This document shows, one piece after another, positions 1-6,086 of a stretch of 6,086 nt of DNA. The stretch is from positions 1 to 6,086 of the forward strand of contig JAIOTM010000220.1 in the NCBI GenBank assembly GCA_021106755.1, read 5' to 3'. The notes under the pieces are model-generated. The model had not been told where the DNA came from. It saw only the letters and a list, made by a program, of their open reading frames with translations, and did no database searches. Every line of letters begins with the position of its first letter. Within the stretch, counting starts at the first letter, position 1. The translations under genes and the position numbers were made by a program. This stretch comes from Candidatus Cloacimonadota bacterium (GTDB taxonomy: Bacteria; Cloacimonadota; Cloacimonadia; Cloacimonadales; JAIOQZ01).

Positions 1-290
1 GCCCGGATGTAGTAGTCGAATGCTTTCATCAAAGGGGCGGTATTTTCCCCATTAGGATTATATTTTCTAAGCGTTAATTCACCCATCATAACTAACGCGC
101 CAAAATGGTCTGGTTTTTCCTTGATAACTGATTCAAACTCACCTTTCGCCCGTTGGAATTTGCCGTCCTTGTAATAAAATAATCCACTCTCGAAGGCGGC
201 ACTGCCGTTGTTAGACAATCGCTCCCCGGCAACGAGAGGTAGTAGCATTGCGAGTGCAATTATCGAAATCAACACGTTTCTTTTATTCAT
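1..290 (-). CDS. Secreted or periplasmic TPR-repeat protein, 3' end beyond window
   Basis: The first 96 codons of a gene that runs off the left edge. Residues 1-22 form a clear Sec signal peptide: basic MNKR, then a hydrophobic core (residues 6-20) ending in LVAG with likely cleavage near A21/G22. Residues about 29-62 fit the tetratricopeptide consensus in register: G36 (position 8), Y39 (11), A48 (20), F52 (24), P60 (32). G70 falls exactly 34 residues after G36, so a second repeat begins near 63. TPRs are protein-protein interaction scaffolds, and with the signal peptide this one should act outside the cytoplasm. The ATG at 290 lies 1 bp after the stop of the rhodanese-like gene, with a strong AGGAG inside that gene, so it is probably translationally coupled to it. 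I cannot tell the partner or the full length. Confidence is high for export and TPRs, and nil for a specific function. Confidence 0.85.
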   Translation of the reverse strand, partial: MNKRNVLISIIALAMLLPLVAGERLSNNGSAAFESGLFYYKDGKFQRAKGEFESVIKEKPDHFGALVMMGELTLRKYNPNGENTAPLMKAFDYYIR

Positions 291-291
291 A

Positions 292-750
292 TCAAGTCTC
301 CTGTCCTGAAGTTTTTTCTGTATCAACCGGATAGCCTTGTCGTAAGACCTGAGAGTCGGCAGGATAGCCTTCTTTCTTCCAGTGATTTATACCACCTTCT
401 AAGCAAACAACATTAGCGAATCCGCTTTTACGAAGCCGGTTTGCTGCTTCTTTTATCCACGAACCATCCCAATCGTAAATCAGATAATGTTTTGTTTTGT
501 TGAGTCTGGAAATGAGAAAATCAAAGTTTTCTAATGAGTAATCTATGTTTTCCGCATTCTGAAGATGGGTTCTCAGATACATTTCCGCCGGCTGAATATC
601 CAATATGTACACCTTGTCATCGCGAACAAGTTGCCATGCTTCAATGGGTTCTATTAATCTTTTAATCCGGTGATTCGCGACTTTTCTATTGAGATACCGA
701 ACAACGGCAAAACCGCTTATCAAGCCAAGAATCAGATATAAGTAGGTCAT
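292..750 (-). CDS. Membrane-anchored rhodanese-fold protein lacking the catalytic cysteine
   Basis: 152 aa. Residues 3-19 are one hydrophobic membrane segment. A basic stretch follows (R18, R22, K23, R28, K30, R31), which by the positive-inside rule would place the C-terminal domain in the cytoplasm. Residues about 35-131 read as a single rhodanese domain: ILDIQPAEMYLRTHL (49-63) matches the usual LIDVRxxxEYxxGHI strand-helix. LRKSGFANVVCLEGGINHWKKEGYP (106-130) matches the C-terminal signature. The active-site loop, normally C-x-x-G-x-R-S after a strand ending in Y, is here DWDGSWI (93-99), so the nucleophilic Cys is Asp93. The only cysteine, C116, sits on another strand. Sulfurtransferase activity is therefore unlikely and a binding or scaffold role is inferred. 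I chose the ATG at 750, which overlaps the folC stop as ATGA; an in-frame TTG at 759 is also possible. The gene is coupled to folC upstream and to the TPR gene downstream. Confidence 0.85.
   Translation of the reverse strand: MTYLYLILGLISGFAVVRYLNRKVANHRIKRLIEPIEAWQLVRDDKVYILDIQPAEMYLRTHLQNAENIDYSLENFDFLISRLNKTKHYLIYDWDGSWIKEAANRLRKSGFANVVCLEGGINHWKKEGYPADSQVLRQGYPVDTEKTSGQET
298..302 (-). promoter_or_regulatory. Shine-Dalgarno site (AGGAG) for the TPR gene
   Basis: AGGAG on the minus strand, 7 nt before the ATG at 290, embedded in the last codons of the upstream rhodanese-like gene. It fixes the start of the signal-peptide TPR protein and shows that the organism uses canonical Shine-Dalgarno initiation. 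Confidence 0.75.
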
Positions 751-2045
751 AATTTCCAACTGTTGTTTGCCAGAATTTCGGAGATGGTGTAGAGTGAGCC
801 GGTAATCAGAATTACATCATCAGGGGCTGACTCCTTCATCGCCTCCGTGGTTGCTTCCAGGACATCGAAAGCAATAGAGTAAGGAACTCCAGATTGCCGG
901 GCAACCGCTTCCTGTTCCTCAATCTCTGCCGCTCGGTTCGATTTATTTTTTGAGATATAGACTTTAAAAGCAATCGCGCATAAATCCGCAATCATTTTAT
1001 CCAGTTTTTTATCCCTGAGAATTGCCACGACAACCCGAATACGTTGAGTAGGAAAGAGGTAACGCATGTTTTCCACAAGGTGCGTAACTCCTTCTTCGTT
1101 GTGGGCACCGTCCAGAACAACTGTTGGTTCGGAGTGAATCAATTGAAGTCTTCCCTTCCAGTTAATTCGTGGCAAGGCAGAGCGAACTGCTCCCACATTA
1201 AAATTCAGATTCAGTTTATGACAATATATAAGAAAAGAGGTTATTGCACAAGCAGCATTGTAAGCCTGATATTTTCCGAGAAGATTTATTTTAAGCTGTT
1301 TCATGCTTATAGATGGAATACCGTTGGTTCCAGCAAAGCTATAGTCAAAACTTGTTCCTGATGTGCTGATGGTTACATTTTCAACCGCGAATTGCTCTCC
1401 ATACTTGTAAACAGGTATATCAAGAGTGCCTGCCTTTTTCAGAATCACTGCTAAAGCTACATCTGGTAGCTTGCCAAGTACAACCGATACGCCGGGTTTG
1501 AATATTCCAGCTTTCTCCGCGGCTATTTGTTCTAATGTATCCCCTAAGCTCTTGGGATGATCAAGTGCGATGCTGGTGATAACTGAAACAGTGGATTGAA
1601 ATGGATTGGTGCCATCTAATCTGCCGCCGAGACCTACTTCAAAAATAGCTGTATCCACCTTCTTGCGATGAAACAGATAAAACGCCATAGCCGTAGTAAT
1701 CTCGAAGAACGAAGCTTCCTGCTCTTCGAATAGTTGCTTCCATTGGGCGTATGTGTCCATCAAAACTGTAGCAGTTATATTGTTGCCACTAAACCGGATA
1801 CGCTCCCTGTAATCTACAAGATGAGGCGAAGTATTAAGCCCGGTTGATTGCCTGTGAGCTATCGCGATAACTTCGCACATTGCTGCGGTTGAGCCTTTGC
1901 CGTTGGTTCCCGCTATGTGGATGCCCTGCATTTGTGTTTCGGGAGAGTCCATCGCTTTCAAAATGGCATGCATCCGGTCTAAGTTGTATTTTACATTGCC
2001 TGAATGCCGCTGAGTTATCAGATTAAGAAATTCTTTGTATGTCAT
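747..2045 (-). CDS. folC: Bifunctional dihydrofolate synthase / folylpolyglutamate synthase
   Basis: 432 aa, normal full length for FolC, a cytoplasmic Mur-ligase-family enzyme. It joins L-glutamate to dihydropteroate (making dihydrofolate) and/or adds further glutamates to reduced folates, using ATP. Visible motifs in order: P-loop GTNGKGST (46-53); SPHLxxxRERI (73-83); EVGLGGRLDGTN (136-147); DH at 162-163 followed by LGDTLEQIAAEKAGIFKPG (167-185), with the lysine region that is carbamylated in related ligases; LLGKYQAYNAACAI (255-268); WKGRLQ (296-301); DGAHN (312-316) opening the C-terminal domain; ITGSLYTISEI (414-424). Small departures: DGTN where DATN is usual, and DGAHNEE where DGAHNP is usual. 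Start ATG at 2045 has a weak GGAAA 5 nt upstream. The gene begins about a dozen bases after a terminator T-tract and ends in a 4-bp overlap with the rhodanese-like gene. Whether both activities are present cannot be judged from sequence alone. Confidence 0.95.
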   Translation of the reverse strand: MTYKEFLNLITQRHSGNVKYNLDRMHAILKAMDSPETQMQGIHIAGTNGKGSTAAMCEVIAIAHRQSTGLNTSPHLVDYRERIRFSGNNITATVLMDTYAQWKQLFEEQEASFFEITTAMAFYLFHRKKVDTAIFEVGLGGRLDGTNPFQSTVSVITSIALDHPKSLGDTLEQIAAEKAGIFKPGVSVVLGKLPDVALAVILKKAGTLDIPVYKYGEQFAVENVTISTSGTSFDYSFAGTNGIPSISMKQLKINLLGKYQAYNAACAITSFLIYCHKLNLNFNVGAVRSALPRINWKGRLQLIHSEPTVVLDGAHNEEGVTHLVENMRYLFPTQRIRVVVAILRDKKLDKMIADLCAIAFKVYISKNKSNRAAEIEEQEAVARQSGVPYSIAFDVLEATTEAMKESAPDDVILITGSLYTISEILANNSWKL

Positions 2046-2057
2046 CTCAGTTTCCAG

Positions 2058-2093
2058 AAAAAGAAAAAACCTTCAGGCTTGCCTGAAGGTTTT
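2058..2093 (-). terminator. Rho-independent terminator after the pilin-like gene
   Basis: A perfect 12-bp inverted repeat, 2066-2077 with 2082-2093, has a 4-nt loop (2078-2081) and an 8-bp core CCTTCAGG/CCTGAAGG. On the minus strand the stem is followed by a T-rich run (TTTTTTCTTTTT, 2069-2058). The pilin-like gene ends at 2111, so this hairpin terminates it. The plus side has only four T residues (2090-2093) before interruption and no gene to serve. It sits 20 bp before the folC ATG, so folC needs read-through or a promoter overlapping the hairpin. Confidence 0.9.
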
Positions 2094-2110
2094 ATAGTTA
2101 TTGTTTCTCA

Positions 2111-3226
2111 TTAGTTAAAGAATTTCTCAGGAAGTCGGTAATTCACCCACAAATCTTTATTTATGGCGATGTCTTCAGGGAAGGTGTCTTGCAGAATCAG
2201 TCGGTTAACCAAGATAGTGTTATCCGGTTCAGTTTGCATAACTTCTTGTGTTTTACCGCGTAGTTTCACACCGCTTTTGAAACCGGACGAATTAAATACG
2301 CCAGATTCTATCATACTATTTAAATCTGCTATAATAGCAAGTTGAAGCTCATCGCCCGGAGGGTTATACCGCCCGCATGGCTTGATGATATTCTCGAAAA
2401 AGGAATCAAACACTAAACGGTTCATCCGCTGAAGCTGCACTATATTCAACTCATTCTTATCCATTTTTACTAACTTGCTTCCTTCCGTATCCAGCTTGAA
2501 GCCGCCAAATGTTTTCTCGTCGTAGAAATCTTTGTCGGTAAGCATTTTGTTGATAGTATTAAGAATAATCATCTTGTTTTCTCTGGTAAGTGGACTGGTT
2601 TTCGACCATTCCATCATTGCCTGTTTAGCTTCAACACTTGTGAAGTTCCATAGTCGCTCCATTACCGGAGTTTGATGCTCACGAAACAGTCGCACAATCG
2701 CGTCCCAGTTCATTACTTCGTTCTCCGCGAGCAAAGATTTGCTGTAAATCTCATGGTTCAGAATATGGTTCTTTGTCTCCTGACACAAATTTTCCCAGAT
2801 GATTCCTGCTTTATCTGTTTTCTGGTATTTGAGAATATAAACAAGATAAGGCCAGTTAGTAATTTCATCGCGGAAAAGCAATGGAGTGCTTTTCATCTCG
2901 TAAGGACTACGTACAATAACCTTGCCGCTGGCAAAATCCGTTTCGATGTAATATTTGTCCCCCGGACGACCTTCTGGTACATCCACAGATATTTTAAGAT
3001 AGCCGTAGCGAACGAGGTCGGTTGTATCTCCTGTAAAATCTTCCTGTCGTTCTGACATAAATTCGTGCACGGCACGGTGGACAAGTTTCATATTCTTGAT
3101 AGATTTTTCACGGATTTGACGTTCATCTAAGTTGAAGAAACTCGGCAGTGACAGAATGAGAATCAAAATGACAAACGCAACTACCGTAATAACAGTATAA
3201 ATACTGAAGCCTTTATTATTTCCCAT
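2111..3226 (-). CDS. Pilin-like (class III prepilin leader) membrane-anchored protein, function unknown
   Basis: 371 aa from the ATG at 3226, chosen for its GGGAG 5 nt upstream and the short leader it gives; an in-frame ATG at 3238 and TTG at 3253 would lengthen it to 375 or 380 aa. The N-terminus MGNNKG|FSIYT followed by a hydrophobic helix (about 7-31) resembles a type IV prepilin with processing after G6. Mature position 5 is Thr, not the usual Glu, as in tip minor pseudopilins of the GspK kind. The helix continues into a charged amphipathic part (DERQIREKSIKNMKLVHRAVHEFM, 34-57). Next comes a YGYLK...GDKYYIE...GKVIV region (74-105) that looks like a small pilin beta-sheet. The remaining 250 residues are largely helical in character, with cysteines only at 148 and 284, and I recognise no family there. 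Type II secretion or pilus partners are absent nearby, and the gene stands alone between a promoter-like region and a terminator. The fold assignment rests on the N-terminus only; a plain signal-anchored protein is the alternative. Confidence 0.7.
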   Translation of the reverse strand: MGNNKGFSIYTVITVVAFVILILILSLPSFFNLDERQIREKSIKNMKLVHRAVHEFMSERQEDFTGDTTDLVRYGYLKISVDVPEGRPGDKYYIETDFASGKVIVRSPYEMKSTPLLFRDEITNWPYLVYILKYQKTDKAGIIWENLCQETKNHILNHEIYSKSLLAENEVMNWDAIVRLFREHQTPVMERLWNFTSVEAKQAMMEWSKTSPLTRENKMIILNTINKMLTDKDFYDEKTFGGFKLDTEGSKLVKMDKNELNIVQLQRMNRLVFDSFFENIIKPCGRYNPPGDELQLAIIADLNSMIESGVFNSSGFKSGVKLRGKTQEVMQTEPDNTILVNRLILQDTFPEDIAINKDLWVNYRLPEKFFN

Positions 3227-3238
3227 GGGTTCTCCCAT
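3225..3238 (-). promoter_or_regulatory. Possible start-site hairpin covering the RBS of the pilin-like gene
   Basis: On the minus strand ATGGG (3238-3234) is followed by AGAA and then CCCAT (3229-3225): a perfect 5-bp stem with a 4-nt loop. The stem holds the GGG of the Shine-Dalgarno (3232-3236) and the first two bases of the chosen AUG. If it forms in mRNA it would hide the start. The stem is short, so chance is a real alternative. Confidence 0.35.
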
Positions 3239-3246
3239 TATTTTTT

Positions 3247-3364
3247 TTGACAATCAAAGATAAACATACAGAGAGTCAAGCTTTTTTATGCCACTTTTTT
3301 CGTTGACAATATATGAGGTCAAAGTAGAAACTCATGTTAGAAAAAGAAAAGATGTCAAAATGAC
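3247..3364. promoter_or_regulatory. Cluster of TTGAC/GTCAA half-sites upstream of the pilin-like gene
   Basis: The roughly 230 bp between meaB and the pilin-like gene contain no gene. They hold TTGAC at 3247 and 3303, and GTCAA at 3275, 3318 and 3354. The 3303/3318 pair is an inverted repeat with a 10-bp spacer, and 3354-3364 reads GTCA-AAA-TGAC. Read on the minus strand, three of these (TTGACT, TTGACC, TTGACA) look like sigma70 -35 boxes, but none has a good -10 hexamer at 16-18 bp. The region very likely carries the promoter of the pilin-like gene, but I cannot place it exactly; the repeated half-site could be an operator. Confidence 0.35.
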
Positions 3365-3455
3365 CCGGACTTCTCTTCAGAAAAAAATACGATTGCTTTA
3401 AGACAACTGTTTTGGTTTCAATAAATAAGAAGACTTATTAGCAATTTGCTTCAGA

Positions 3456-4571
3456 TTATTGATGAAGTTTCAATAGCTTTTGAACTGCTTCGGTAACGGG
3501 GATAGTGCCGTTTTCGACAGCTTCTTCGAGTAGAGGAATCATTTTTTTTATTGTAGGATTCTTATAAAAACGATCTGAGAGAAAATCCACTAACATGGCA
3601 TGCATCCACTCCCGCCGCTGTGACTGTCGTCTTTTATGATAAATCTGGTGAGTGCGTGTATGCTCAAAAAACTTGAGAATAACTTCCCAGATTTCAGTAA
3701 CACCAGTGTATTCTATCGCCGAAACGCAAAACGCGTTGGAAGTCCAGCCCGGAGTAGCGGGCGCGAGATAATGCAGTGCACGTTGAAAATCCGCTCTCGC
3801 GGTCTCTGCCGCTGTAATGTTATCGCCATCTGCTTTATTAATTATAATAGCATCCGCGAGTTCGATAACGCCCTTTTTAATCCCTTGCAGTTCATCTCCT
3901 GCACCAGCGATTTTTAAGAGGAGAAAGAAATCTACCATAGATCGGACAACTACTTCGTTTTGCCCGACGCCTACTGTTTCGACAAAGATAACATCATAGT
4001 CGGCAGCTTCGCAAACCTGAATAGTTTCGCGGGTTTTTCGGGTAACCCCGCCGAGAGTTCCTCCGGCGGGAGAGGGACGTATGAAACACTGGTCACTACG
4101 GGATAGTTCTTCCATGCGGGTTTTATCACCGAGGATACTGCCACGGGTCAGTGTGCTGGAAGGGTCAATTGCCAGTACTGCTATCCGGTGTCCTTTTGCG
4201 ATAAGTTTTTGCCCAAGTACTTCAATAAAAGTACTTTTTCCTGCTCCCGGTACACCTGTAATGCCTATACGCAATGTATTGTCAGAGTCAGACGGCAAGG
4301 CTTTCAACAACTCTTGTGCCATCTTGATATGACGATTTGAGTTACTCTCTATAAGGGTAATGGCACGTCCCAGCACAGTTCTGTCTCCGCCTGTAACGCC
4401 GGAGACATAGGCGGCAATAGAAAGTTCCGGTCTTGTGGGTTGCCAACCGTTTTTCTGTTCAGGTTTTGAGTTTCCGGTAGATACACCTTTCATAACTTTT
4501 GTAGTGTATTCTGTGCCGGGGTTAGTGGGAACCCATTCCGGGCGTTTTGTATCTTTAGAATCAGTTGTCAA
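3456..4571 (-). CDS. meaB: MeaB-type G-protein chaperone of methylmalonyl-CoA mutase
   Basis: 371 aa, a SIMIBI-class GTPase (MeaB/ArgK/MMAA family) that binds methylmalonyl-CoA mutase in the cytoplasm. It uses GTP hydrolysis to gate delivery of adenosylcobalamin and to protect the enzyme from inactivation. Motifs: Walker [10 protein letters not shown] (106-114); AIDPSST (134-140); [10 protein letters not shown] (144-153); [13 protein letters not shown] (163-175); [10 protein letters not shown] (197-206), the Walker B/switch region; [12 protein letters not shown] (223-234); base-specificity NKADGD (245-250). A C-terminal helical dimerisation segment spans about 300-371. The start is a TTG at 4571, overlapping the mutase stop by 11 bp, with AAAAGG 7 nt upstream (4579-4584). 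The next in-frame ATG (4493, residue 27) has no ribosome site. The first 62 residues precede the usual family core and hold two similar W-x-P-T-x-P...V segments (13-33 and 43-62). Position directly after the mutase makes the partner assignment firm. Confidence 0.95.
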   Translation of the reverse strand: MTTDSKDTKRPEWVPTNPGTEYTTKVMKGVSTGNSKPEQKNGWQPTRPELSIAAYVSGVTGGDRTVLGRAITLIESNSNRHIKMAQELLKALPSDSDNTLRIGITGVPGAGKSTFIEVLGQKLIAKGHRIAVLAIDPSSTLTRGSILGDKTRMEELSRSDQCFIRPSPAGGTLGGVTRKTRETIQVCEAADYDVIFVETVGVGQNEVVVRSMVDFFLLLKIAGAGDELQGIKKGVIELADAIIINKADGDNITAAETARADFQRALHYLAPATPGWTSNAFCVSAIEYTGVTEIWEVILKFFEHTRTHQIYHKRRQSQRREWMHAMLVDFLSDRFYKNPTIKKMIPLLEEAVENGTIPVTEAVQKLLKLHQ

Positions 4572-6086
4572 ATCCCAACCTTTTATTGAGTTCGCGCATC
4601 ATTATCTGAGCTGATTCCGGCAGAACAGTTCCGGGTCCGAAAATCGCGGATGCGCCGTGCTCGAAGAGAAAATCGTAATCCTGTGCAGGTATTACCCCCC
4701 CGCAGATTATTATAATATCTTCCCTGCCCAGTTTCTTTAATTCTTCCACTAATTGGGGTAACAATGTTTTATGTCCCCCCGCGAGAGAACTCATGCCAAT
4801 TATATGCACATCGTTTTCTACTGCCTGTTTGGCTGTTTCTTCCGGTGTCTGGAACAAGGGACCTATATCCACATCAAAGCCCATATCCGCGTAGGCGGTT
4901 GATACAACCTTTGCCCCGCGGTCGTGTCCGTCCTGCCCCATCTTGGCAATGAGAATACGGGGACGGCGTCCTTCTTTCTCGGCAAAATCATCTGTAAGTT
5001 TTCTAATTGCTTTCATTTCATCTTCCCTGGCGTATTCGCTTCCGTAAATTCCTGAGATTGAACGTATCACTGCTTTGTGTCTGCCAAAAACCTTTTCCAT
5101 AGCATCCGAGATTTCTCCAAGAGTGGCATTTACCCGTGATGCTTCAACTGACAACTGGAGCAAGTTGCCTTCTCCTGACTCGCAGGAATTTGTGATAGCC
5201 TGCAAACAGCTTTGTACTTTGGATTCATCCCGCTGGAAGCGAAGTTGCTCTAATCTTTTTAGCTGAGAAACACGCACCGCACTGTTATCAACTTCGAGTA
5301 TATCAAGCGGGTCTTCTTTTTCCAGTCGATATTTATTGATGCCAACAATAGTCTCTTTTTTGGAATCGATATGTGCCTGTCGTCGGGCTGCGGCTTCTTC
5401 GATACGCATTTTGGGGATTCCCTGCTCAATAGCTTTTGTCATACCGCCCAGTTCTTCGATTTCCTGAATATGTGCCCAGCCACGTTTCAGTAACTCTGCT
5501 GTGAGAGCTTCCACATAGTATGAGCCGCCCCAGGGATCGACCACGTTGTTAATGCCTGTTTCATGTTGCAGATACAGCTGTGTGTTACGGGCAATTCGTG
5601 CAGAGAAATCTGTAGGCAGAGCAATTGCTTCGTCTAACGAATTGGTGTGTAATGATTGAGTATGCCCCATTGCCGCACCCATAGCCTCGATACAGGTACG
5701 GGTTACGTTGTTAAACGGGTCTTGCTCGGTTAGCGACCAGCCGGAAGTCTGCGAGTGTGTTCTTAAAGCTAACGATTTAGGGTTCTTCGGATTGAACTGT
5801 TTCAATAACTTCGCCCAGATAATCCGGGCTGCCCGCATTTTTGCTATTTCCATGAAGTAATTTATACCAACTGCCCAGAAGAACGACAAGCGGGGCGCGA
5901 AAGCGTCCACATCTATACCAGCGTTAACACCGGTACGCACATACTCAAGTCCGTCTGCCAACGTGTATGCCATTTCTAAGTCAGCGGTTGCACCCGCTTC
6001 CTGCATGTGATAGCCGGAAATACTGATGCTGTTGAACTTAGGCATTTTTTTCGAAGTGTACTCAAAAATATCGGCGATAATCCTCA
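4561..6086 (-). CDS. Methylmalonyl-CoA mutase, catalytic subunit, 5' end beyond window
   Basis: 507 codons of an open frame that enters from the right edge. It is not a gene start: the 13 codons before the first internal ATG (6045) read as conserved mutase sequence [13 protein letters not shown]. About 200 N-terminal residues, including the start of the substrate barrel, lie outside. The visible part holds the end of the TIM barrel, with SGYHMQEAG and its active-site Tyr/His pair (visible residues 25-26), [16 protein letters not shown] and [13 protein letters not shown] linker follows, then the cobalamin-binding domain from about residue 374: [19 protein letters not shown] with the axial His387 and supporting Lys381 and Asp385, [15 protein letters not shown] and FGPGT (482-486). 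The enzyme interconverts (R)-methylmalonyl-CoA and succinyl-CoA by a radical mechanism, for propionate use or formation. All ligating residues are intact, so this is the active subunit rather than the degenerate small one. It overlaps meaB by 11 bp. Confidence 0.97.
   Translation of the reverse strand, partial: RIIADIFEYTSKKMPKFNSISISGYHMQEAGATADLEMAYTLADGLEYVRTGVNAGIDVDAFAPRLSFFWAVGINYFMEIAKMRAARIIWAKLLKQFNPKNPKSLALRTHSQTSGWSLTEQDPFNNVTRTCIEAMGAAMGHTQSLHTNSLDEAIALPTDFSARIARNTQLYLQHETGINNVVDPWGGSYYVEALTAELLKRGWAHIQEIEELGGMTKAIEQGIPKMRIEEAAARRQAHIDSKKETIVGINKYRLEKEDPLDILEVDNSAVRVSQLKRLEQLRFQRDESKVQSCLQAITNSCESGEGNLLQLSVEASRVNATLGEISDAMEKVFGRHKAVIRSISGIYGSEYAREDEMKAIRKLTDDFAEKEGRRPRILIAKMGQDGHDRGAKVVSTAYADMGFDVDIGPLFQTPEETAKQAVENDVHIIGMSSLAGGHKTLLPQLVEELKKLGREDIIIICGGVIPAQDYDFLFEHGASAIFGPGTVLPESAQIMMRELNKRLGFDN

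Noticed and set aside
1044..1361. 105-codon plus-strand open frame inside folC
   Set aside because: It lies wholly opposite conserved FolC codons, has no ribosome site that I can see, and its translation shows no domain. It is a shadow of folC.
2672..3055. 127-codon plus-strand open frame inside the pilin-like gene
   Set aside because: It is antisense to a well-supported gene with a leader, membrane helix and terminator. The translation is Cys/Phe-rich, without recognisable structure.
3254..3267. TATCTTTG, matching the Bacteroidetes -7 consensus TAnnTTTG, upstream of the pilin-like gene
   Set aside because: No TTTG/TTG lies at the required 19-20 bp upstream, and the genes here use Shine-Dalgarno sites, unlike typical Bacteroidetes.
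3424..3439. AATAAG/CTTATT hairpin after meaB as a terminator
   Set aside because: A 6-bp stem with one GC pair and no T-run on the minus side; too weak to call. The end of the meaB transcript is not placed.
4764..5266. Short plus-strand frames opposite the mutase cobalamin-binding domain
   Set aside because: The opposite strand is highly conserved mutase sequence, so these frames arise from its codon use.
6043..6086. ATG at 6045 as the real start of a short mutase subunit
   Set aside because: The frame stays open to the window edge, and the upstream codons are conserved mutase sequence ([13 protein letters not shown]), so the gene continues beyond 6086.

Overview
All recognisable genes lie on the minus strand, so the window is best read from right (6086) to left (1). 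The order of transcription is: the C-terminal two-thirds of a methylmalonyl-CoA mutase; its G-protein chaperone MeaB (11-bp overlap); an intergenic stretch of about 230 bp; a pilin-like membrane-anchored protein of unknown function; a strong rho-independent terminator; folC; a membrane-anchored rhodanese-fold protein lacking the catalytic cysteine; and the start of a secreted TPR protein that runs off the left edge.

Organism: base composition is moderately AT-rich (by eye a little above 40% GC). Signal peptides, prepilin-like leaders and AGGAG/GGGAG ribosome binding sites are present. The Shine-Dalgarno sites argue against a typical Bacteroidetes member. The mixture would suit a Gram-negative bacterium, possibly from a candidate phylum of the FCB group, but this is inference and I cannot name a taxon.

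Region 3456-6086 is a propionate/succinyl-CoA module. The mutase interconverts (R)-methylmalonyl-CoA and succinyl-CoA with adenosylcobalamin, and MeaB gates cofactor loading and protects the enzyme. No epimerase or propionyl-CoA carboxylase gene follows in this window.

Region 2058-3455 is a probable monocistronic unit: a 371-codon pilin-like protein with a possible start-codon hairpin, a cluster of TTGAC/GTCAA half-sites upstream and a terminator downstream. Region 1-2045 is a tightly packed three-gene unit, folC - pseudo-rhodanese - TPR protein, with a 4-bp ATGA overlap and then a 1-bp gap, so the three are very likely translated from one message.

I see no mobile element, CRISPR array, RNA gene, phage gene or clear novel multi-gene system. 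The most unusual items are the cysteine-less membrane rhodanese coupled to folC, the large pilin-like protein without Glu+5, the terminator almost abutting the folC start, and an N-terminal repeat-like extension of MeaB.
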